Part shown: positions 4,967 to 9,263 of the stretch, piece after piece
How the letters are laid out: every line of letters starts with the position of its first letter
Numbering within the stretch: position 1 is the first letter of the stretch
Origin: Paracoccaceae bacterium
GTDB taxonomy: Bacteria > Pseudomonadota > Alphaproteobacteria > Rhodobacterales > Rhodobacteraceae
Length of the DNA: 9,263 bases
Direction of reading: 5' to 3'
NCBI GenBank assembly: GCA_030625695.1
Contig: DAOUQK010000123.1
Location: forward strand, 1-9,263
The notes under the pieces: generated by a model
The model's input: the letters and a program-made list of their open reading frames with translations, nothing else
What the model was told of the DNA's origin: nothing
Databases searched by the model: none
Translations under genes and position numbers: made by a program

Positions 4967-7852
4967 TTATGCCTCCTTCTCAGTTGGTTCGGTGTCTTCG
5001 GGTGGATCATCCCGCGCCGGGTTGATTTCCATCGCAAATTCGGTATCCATCCCCGGTTGCCAGGCAAATCTTGCCAGACTTTCCAGCGCCAGCATCACAG
5101 CCCCCAACACAGCCAGGAAAACCCCCAGATCAAACAGCGCCGCCGTGGCCCATTCGAATTTCTCCAACGGCCAGATGGTGATGTACCCGTAATTACTGGT
5201 CAAAAACGGCATATCCGCAAACCACGCGCCAATCCCGGTCAACGCGGCGACAAGAACGCCGGACCCGATAATGCCATGATAATAAAACCGCTGCCGGTCC
5301 GCCGCCCATTCATAACCAGACGCCATATATTGCATGATCACCGCAATCGCCGCGATCAATCCGGCAATAAACCCGCCGCCGGGCGCGTTATGACCCCGGA
5401 AAAAGATATAGGCCGCAACCATCAGCGCAATCGGCATCATCACCCGTGTTGCCACCACCATCATCAACGGATGCGGATTACCGGACTGCGGCATGTCAGG
5501 TTCCCGGTTCAACAGGCGGGCGCGCACATTGCTGCCCAGAACCGCCTCGGTAATGGCGAAAATGACGATGGCGGCGATGCCCAGAACGATGATTTCGCCA
5601 AAGGTGTCAAACCCCCGGAAATCCACCAGAATAACGTTGACCACATTGTCGCCGCCGCCGCCCGAATAAGAATTCTCCAGATGAAATTGCGAAATGGACT
5701 CTTGCGAAAAATCCCGCAGCATCAGCGCATAGATCAACCCGCCAACACCCAAACCCGCGCCAACCGACAGCACAATATCGCGTAACTGCCGCCCCGGCTT
5801 GCTTTCCTTTGGTGTCTCCTTGGGCATGAAATTCAGCGCCAGAAGCATCAGGATGATGGTCACAACTTCCACGGATATCTGCGTCAGCGCCAGATCCGGC
5901 GCGCTAAGATAGTTGAACGCCAGTGAGACAATCAACCCCACCACCCCGATCAGCACCAGCGCCATGAACCGATTGCGGTGAAACGCCACCACACAGACTG
6001 CAGCGCCCGCCAGGCATACCCAGCCAACCACCGGCACCGCCGACACCGCCAGCATTTCGCGGGTGGGGGCCGCCATGGTGCCACTGACATAGGCATAACC
6101 CGCCAGCGCCAGAGTGAACGCGGTGAATATCGCCGCATAACGGCTTAGCGACCCATCATGCAGAACTTCGGTAATCCGCCGACTAAGGGTTTCGAACCCG
6201 CCCACCAAGGTATCAAAAATAACCTTGGCCTCGGGTCTGGGTGCGGCCTCCCAAACCGGCACCAGCCGACGGTGCGCCAGTAACAACGCGCCCCCCCCGC
6301 CAACGGCCACCAGCGACAGGTAAAGCGCCGGCGTCAACCCGTGCCAGAGGGCGGCATGGAATTCCGGCATAGCCCCCCCGTTAGTCGTAGTGCCAATCAC
6401 CGCACCGGACGCCGCCGCGACAAGCGGTCCGACAAGGGCGTTGGGAAACAACCCAATTCCCACCACCAATAGCACCAAAAACACCGGGGCCACCCAAAGC
6501 CCCGGTCCCGGATCATGCGGCTCACCCGGATAATCGTGGCGGACAGGCCCAAAGAACACGTGTGAAATATAGCGAAATGAATAGGCGGCTGAAAACAACG
6601 CGCCAAATACCGCCAGCCCGGCCACCAGATAAGGCGAGCCTTGCCAGACCGCCCGCAGCGCCTCTTCCAGCATCATTTCCTTGGACAGGAACCCGTTGAA
6701 CGGTGGAATTCCTGCCATCGACAACGCAGCCACAAGCACGATGGTAAAGGTCAGCGGCATCAGATGCAGCAACCCGCCCAGCCGTTTGATATCTCGGGTG
6801 TGCGCCGAGTGGTCGATAATGCCCGCAGACATGAACAGCGCGCATTTGAACGTCGCGTGATTGATGATGTGAAACACCGCCGCCATCGCCGCCGCCTTGG
6901 TGCCAAAGCCCAATAGCATGGTGATCAGCCCCAGATGGCTGACCGTGGAAAACGCCAGCAACGCCTTTAGGTCATCCTTGAACAGGGCAATCACTGCCCC
7001 CAGTACCATCGTCACCAACCCGGTCGTGGCGACGATATAGAACCAGGCATCGGTCCCGGCCAGCACCGGCCACATCCGCGCCATCAGGAACAACCCGGCC
7101 TTCACCATGGTGGCCGAATGCAAATAGGCCGACACAGGTGTGGGGGCCGCCATCGCGTGCGGCAACCAGAAGTGAAACGGAAACTGAGCCGATTTGGTGA
7201 AACACCCGGCCAGGATCAACAGCAACGCCGGCAGATATAAAGGCGAGGCCTGAATGGCGTCTTTGTGTTGCAGGATCACCGTCAGATCATAGCTGCCAAC
7301 AATATGCCCAAGGATCAGCATCCCACCAATCATCGCCAACCCGCCGGACCCGGTCACCAACAAAGCCATTCGCGCGCCTTGCCGTCCTTCGGGCAGGTGT
7401 TTCCAATATCCGATCAACAGGAACGATGACAGCGACGTCAATTCCCAGAACACCAGCAAAAGCAGGATGTTATCCGACAGGACAATCCCCACCATCGCGC
7501 CCTGAAACAGCAGCAGATAGGTATAAAACTGTCCCATCGGGTCTTTGCGCGACAGGTAAAACCGCGCGTAAATGATGATCAACAACCCGATTCCCAGGAT
7601 CAGCCCGGCAAACAACAACCCCAACCCGTCCAGAAAGAAATTCGCATTCAGCCCCAGCCCCGGCATCCAGTCGAGTCTTGCCGTCACCACTTCGCCGCGC
7701 AACACGGCCGGCGCATTGATCAGCAATCCAATCAGCGCCGTCAGCGTCACCATCCCGGCGCTGACGGCGGAGGCATTGCGCCCGGCCCGGATCAGCAGTG
7801 CCGGGAATATGGCGCCAAGAAAAGGCAAGGTTGCGATCAGGAATAGAGACAA
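4967..7852 (-). CDS. mrpA: Fused Mrp-type antiporter subunits A and B
   Basis: A 961-residue membrane protein, the largest subunit of the antiporter. Residues about 1-520 are a NuoL-like proton channel with Glu137 (VFWELTS), Lys220 (CFTKSAQFPFHFWLP) and Lys251 (TMVKAGLF), equivalent to residues needed for transport in MrpA/NuoL. Residues about 625-690 form the NuoJ-like/DUF4040 part with ISVEVVTIILML (Glu662). About 735-780 holds ILVDFRGFDTFGEI. About 793-935 is a complete MnhB domain with the signature GHNAPGGGFIAGL (820-832), followed by an acidic tail. Elsewhere MrpA (about 800 residues) and MrpB (about 140) are separate; the fusion is typical of alphaproteobacterial Pha-type operons. The start is TTG: a stop lies in frame at 7886-7888, no ATG or GTG falls between, and GGAG is seven bases upstream. 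The protein then begins MSLFLIATLPFLGA, as in relatives. Confidence 0.96.
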   Translation of the reverse strand: MSLFLIATLPFLGAIFPALLIRAGRNASAVSAGMVTLTALIGLLINAPAVLRGEVVTARLDWMPGLGLNANFFLDGLGLLFAGLILGIGLLIIIYARFYLSRKDPMGQFYTYLLLFQGAMVGIVLSDNILLLLVFWELTSLSSFLLIGYWKHLPEGRQGARMALLVTGSGGLAMIGGMLILGHIVGSYDLTVILQHKDAIQASPLYLPALLLILAGCFTKSAQFPFHFWLPHAMAAPTPVSAYLHSATMVKAGLFLMARMWPVLAGTDAWFYIVATTGLVTMVLGAVIALFKDDLKALLAFSTVSHLGLITMLLGFGTKAAAMAAVFHIINHATFKCALFMSAGIIDHSAHTRDIKRLGGLLHLMPLTFTIVLVAALSMAGIPPFNGFLSKEMMLEEALRAVWQGSPYLVAGLAVFGALFSAAYSFRYISHVFFGPVRHDYPGEPHDPGPGLWVAPVFLVLLVVGIGLFPNALVGPLVAAASGAVIGTTTNGGAMPEFHAALWHGLTPALYLSLVAVGGGGALLLAHRRLVPVWEAAPRPEAKVIFDTLVGGFETLSRRITEVLHDGSLSRYAAIFTAFTLALAGYAYVSGTMAAPTREMLAVSAVPVVGWVCLAGAAVCVVAFHRNRFMALVLIGVVGLIVSLAFNYLSAPDLALTQISVEVVTIILMLLALNFMPKETPKESKPGRQLRDIVLSVGAGLGVGGLIYALMLRDFSQESISQFHLENSYSGGGGDNVVNVILVDFRGFDTFGEIIVLGIAAIVIFAITEAVLGSNVRARLLNREPDMPQSGNPHPLMMVVATRVMMPIALMVAAYIFFRGHNAPGGGFIAGLIAAIAVIMQYMASGYEWAADRQRFYYHGIIGSGVLVAALTGIGAWFADMPFLTSNYGYITIWPLEKFEWATAALFDLGVFLAVLGAVMLALESLARFAWQPGMDTEFAMEINPARDDPPEDTEPTEKEA
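4972..4980 (-). promoter_or_regulatory. Strong ribosome binding site of mrpC
   Basis: The coding strand reads AGAAGGAGG here, inside the last codons of mrpAB and 8 bases before the mrpC ATG (spacing counted from the last G). It fixes the mrpC start and suggests high, independent initiation for this small subunit. Confidence 0.8.
6291..6298 (-). repeat. G8 homopolymer in mrpAB
   Basis: Eight consecutive G on the coding strand encode part of the GGGG stretch at residues 518-521, in a membrane segment. A G7 tract lies close by at 6373-6379. Such runs are indel-prone in replication and sequencing, but the frame is intact here. Confidence 0.5.
6483..6506 (-). repeat. Perfect 8-bp inverted repeat inside mrpAB
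   Basis: ACCGGGGC (6483-6490) and GCCCCGGT (6499-6506) pair across an 8-base loop. It encodes the loop DPGPGLWVAP. No T-tract follows; probably incidental to Gly/Pro codons in a GC-rich gene. Confidence 0.35.
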
Positions 7853-7859
7853 AGGTATG

Positions 7860-7863
7860 CTCC
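7860..7863 (-). promoter_or_regulatory. Shine-Dalgarno sequence supporting the TTG start of mrpAB
   Basis: GGAG on the minus strand, 7 bases before the TTG at 7852. With no ATG or GTG between the in-frame stop at 7886-7888 and this TTG, it decides the start. Confidence 0.75.
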
Positions 7864-7948
7864 GGAAGGGTTGGCGTAAGACGCCCTAACGTGCCTAAGG
7901 AATTTTTCCTGACTGTCCAGCCCTTGCAGGGGATTTGAGGCAATCGTC

Positions 7949-7964
7949 ACGCAGTTTATTGCGT
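7949..7964. promoter_or_regulatory. Short dyad in the mrp upstream region, possible operator
   Basis: ACGCA (7949-7953) and TGCGT (7960-7964) are inverted around six A/T-rich bases (GTTTAT). A candidate minus-strand -10 (TAAACT) falls in the spacer. The arms are short, so chance is a real alternative. Confidence 0.3.
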
Positions 7965-7977
7965 TGCAGGCCACAGT

Positions 7978-8021
7978 AAACCTGGCGTGAACCTAACGCG
8001 AACCTGACGAGAACTTGAACA
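7978..8021. repeat. Four 11-bp direct repeats, candidate response-regulator site
   Basis: Consecutive 11-mers AAACCTGGCGT, GAACCTAACGC, GAACCTGACGA and GAACTTGAACA occupy 7978-8021. Read toward mrpAB, the core is GTCAGGTT. A weaker fifth copy, one base out of phase, contains TGTCATGGTT (8022-8031). An 11-bp direct-repeat spacing is the known layout of sites for OmpR/PhoB-family winged-helix regulators. The array starts 126 bases upstream of the mrpAB start codon. No regulator gene is visible in the window, so the binding protein is unknown. Confidence 0.6.
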
Positions 8022-8080
8022 ACCATGACAGCATTACTGGGGGCCTTGGCGGTCTTTCGTGCTAAAGTCACCTTTCAGCA

Positions 8081-8106
8081 GCATCAATCTTTGTTAGAGG
8101 TGATGC
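8081..8106. promoter_or_regulatory. Inverted repeat GCATCA-N14-TGATGC upstream of the rhodanese gene
   Basis: Perfect 6-base arms at 8081-8086 and 8101-8106 with centres 20 bases apart, i.e. two helical turns. This spacing suits a dimeric regulator. It ends 40 bases before the rhodanese ATG, where an operator could lie near the promoter. Function not shown. Confidence 0.35.
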
Positions 8107-8146
8107 ACAGAAAGAAACCTGCGAAACAATAACGAATTGGCCCGAT

Positions 8147-8659
8147 ATGACAAATACTCAAACCGCCCCACGGATGACGATCAAAGGTGTGGCCCTTCGG
8201 CTGGCGGCGGTTGTGGTGGCACTTGGCCTGACCGGGGCGCTGTGGATGTTTGTGGCACCCGTGTCGTTCTGGTCGTTCCTGACGCCAGAATATACCGGCC
8301 AGAGCCTGAGCGTCAGCGAGGCGCATCAACAGGCGCAATCGGGCGACATCACCCTGATTGATATTCGCCGCCCGGATGAATGGAAACGCACCGGCGTCGG
8401 TGTCGGGGCCAACCCGCTGGACATGCGGCGCAAGGATTTCATTGAACAGCTTGACCTGATCGTTGCAGGCGACCGTGCGCGCCCGGTGGCCCTGATGTGC
8501 GCGCGCGGCGTGCGCTCGGCCAAGATGAGCCAAAAGCTGACGGCGGCGGGGTTTACCCAGATCATCGACGTGCCCGAAGGCATGTCAGGTTCGCGCGCCG
8601 GGCCGGGTTGGTTGAAAACCAACCTGCCAACGCTTGACTATCAAGGAGCATCGAAATGA
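8147..8659 (+). CDS. Membrane-anchored rhodanese-like sulfurtransferase
   Basis: A 170-residue protein with one N-terminal membrane segment (about 14-38) after a short positively charged head (R9, K13, R18). By the positive-inside rule the rest faces the periplasm. A single rhodanese domain spans about 52-160: IDIRRPDEW (71-79) is the usual strand and loop, and ALMCARGVRSAKM (115-127) holds the active-site loop C118-A-R-G-V-R123. Rhodaneses carry sulfane sulfur as a persulfide on this Cys; the substrate here is unknown. The ending, DVPEGMSGS followed by GWLKTNLP, resembles the 'EGG...W...G.P' end common in small rhodaneses. The ATG at 8147 has no clear Shine-Dalgarno sequence; no upstream in-frame ATG was found, and the later ATG (codon 10) has none either. 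Its stop overlaps the next gene by 4 bases. Confidence 0.88.
   Translation: MTNTQTAPRMTIKGVALRLAAVVVALGLTGALWMFVAPVSFWSFLTPEYTGQSLSVSEAHQQAQSGDITLIDIRRPDEWKRTGVGVGANPLDMRRKDFIEQLDLIVAGDRARPVALMCARGVRSAKMSQKLTAAGFTQIIDVPEGMSGSRAGPGWLKTNLPTLDYQGASK
8643..8648 (+). promoter_or_regulatory. Ribosome binding site of the hydrolase gene
   Basis: AAGGAG lies 7 bases before the ATG at 8656, within the last codons of the rhodanese gene. It supports this start and translational coupling of the pair. Confidence 0.8.
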
Positions 8660-9263
8660 TCCGTTGTCTGACCGGGGTGTTTGGCGGGATAATCGGTCTG
8701 GCGCTGGGCGCAGGCCCGGCCATGGCCGGATGCGGGGCGGATCCGGAACCTTGCGTGATGCCGGACGGAGAATACCAACTGATATTGCCCGAAACTGGCG
8801 GCACTGACCTGTCGGCCGTGATGTTCCTGCACGGGGCAGGGGGCAGCGGGCGCACGGTGATGGGCAATAAGCGGCTGATCAATTCACTGGTGTCACGCGG
8901 ATATGCGGTGCTGGCACCGACCGGCAGTCGTCAGTTCCGAAACTCACGCGGCTATGTCTGGAATTTCTTTCCCGGATGGGAAGGCCGCGATGCCGCACAA
9001 TATATCCGCGATGTGGCGGATGACGCGGCCTCGCAATACGGTCTCGACCGCGACCGCATCCTTTTGGCCGGGTTCTCGGCCGGTGCCTTCATGGTCAACT
9101 ATCTGGCGTGTGACGCGCCCGACTCCTTTGCCGCCTACGCCCCGGCATCAGGTGGCTTTTGGCGGCCACACCCAGAGGTCTGCAAAGGCCCGGTGAAATT
9201 GTTCCACACCCACGGTTGGGCGGATAAAACCGTCCCACTTGAAGGACGGATTCTGGGCAATGG
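8656..9263 (+). CDS. Exported alpha/beta hydrolase, PHB depolymerase/LpqC-like esterase (3' end outside window)
   Basis: 202 codons are visible. The N-terminus is a signal peptide (about 1-24) ending AMA before GCG; Cys26 also sits in a weak lipobox-like MAGC, so a lipoprotein is a less likely alternative. Cys26 and Cys33 start the mature protein and may form a disulfide. The alpha/beta-hydrolase fold shows in VMFLHGAGGSG (55-65, oxyanion loop) and in the nucleophile elbow GFSAGAF with Ser141. HTHGWADKTVP (185-195) offers Asp190 as the probable acid. The catalytic His should lie beyond the window. The closest family I recognise is COG3509/LpqC (esterase-like PHB depolymerases, related to feruloyl esterases). 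The exact substrate cannot be told from sequence; intracellular PHB is unlikely for an exported enzyme. ATGA overlap with the rhodanese gene indicates one operon. Confidence 0.88.
   Translation, partial: MIRCLTGVFGGIIGLALGAGPAMAGCGADPEPCVMPDGEYQLILPETGGTDLSAVMFLHGAGGSGRTVMGNKRLINSLVSRGYAVLAPTGSRQFRNSRGYVWNFFPGWEGRDAAQYIRDVADDAASQYGLDRDRILLAGFSAGAFMVNYLACDAPDSFAAYAPASGGFWRPHPEVCKGPVKLFHTHGWADKTVPLEGRILGN

Larger units (their letters stand above)
7853..8146. other. Divergent control region between mrpAB and the rhodanese gene
   Basis: This 294-base stretch separates divergently read genes and holds no credible coding frame. Both promoters must lie here unless transcription enters from elsewhere. 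I see the 11-bp repeat array at 7978-8021, a dyad at 7949-7964, a dyad at 8081-8106, and three short dyads in the mrp leader with 3-base spacers (7873-7885, 7898-7910, 7921-7931). No clear sigma-70 -35/-10 pair stands out on either strand. A possible mrp -10, TAAACT on the minus strand at 7958-7953, would place the nearest 11-bp repeat over the -35 position, as at activator-dependent promoters. That is inference. Confidence 0.7.

Noticed and set aside
4607..5785. 392-residue open frame on the plus strand
   Set aside because: It is antisense to mrpC and mrpAB, very rich in Arg, His and Gln, has no recognisable domain, and mirrors the codon use of the opposite strand.
6205..6228. CCAAGGT-N10-ACCTTGG inverted repeat in mrpAB
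   Set aside because: Seven-base arms with a 10-base spacer inside a coding region are expected by chance in a window this size, and nothing else marks the site.
3060..7852. Respiratory complex I genes (nuoL/M/N/K)
   Set aside because: The large subunits are homologous to Nuo proteins, but the gene order A/B-C-D-E-F-G, the MnhB signature and the E, F and G subunits are diagnostic of a Mrp antiporter.
7470..7943. 157-residue minus-strand open frame overlapping the mrpAB start
   Set aside because: The mrpAB frame here encodes conserved NuoL-like helices; this alternative frame is Arg/Ala/Gly-rich with no domain.

Overview
The window looks like a chromosomal segment of an alphaproteobacterium, most likely a marine member of the Rhodobacteraceae/Roseobacter group. 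I infer this from the GC-rich codon use, the fused MrpA-MrpB subunit (the 'group 2' or Pha-type Mrp operon of rhizobia and roseobacters) and the fusion of SelD to an FAD oxidoreductase-like domain. No rRNA, tRNA, CRISPR array, insertion sequence or phage gene is visible.

Minus strand, 7852 down to 1: a tightly packed operon for a Mrp-type monovalent cation/proton antiporter, in the order mrpAB (fused), mrpC, mrpD, mrpE, mrpF, mrpG. Neighbouring genes overlap by 1-4 bases or are 3-7 bases apart. Every subunit is intact and the glutamate and lysine residues of the proton path in A and D are present. Together they would form one inner-membrane complex that exchanges cytoplasmic Na+ or K+ for external protons. 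Only 22 bases after mrpG, on the same strand, begins a bifunctional NADH-dehydrogenase-like/selenide, water dikinase (SelD) gene. It runs off the left edge of the window after 630 codons and is probably read through from the mrp operon. Its catalytic position holds Cys, not selenocysteine.

Intergenic, 7853-8146: a 294-base divergent control region. Its main feature is a series of four 11-bp direct repeats (7978-8021), an arrangement typical of binding sites for OmpR/PhoB-type response regulators. Several short dyads lie on either side.

Plus strand, 8147 to the right edge: a two-gene unit with a 4-base overlap. The first gene encodes a membrane-anchored, single-domain rhodanese with the active-site loop CARGVR. 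The second encodes an exported alpha/beta hydrolase of the PHB depolymerase/LpqC-like esterase family, cut off by the window end.

The gene content is mostly recognisable. The points that merit a second look are the 11-bp repeat array, the G8 homopolymer against a strong hairpin in mrpD, the strong hairpins inside selD, the pairing of a rhodanese with an exported hydrolase, and the possible co-expression of selD with an antiporter. I found no clear evidence of a wholly new system.
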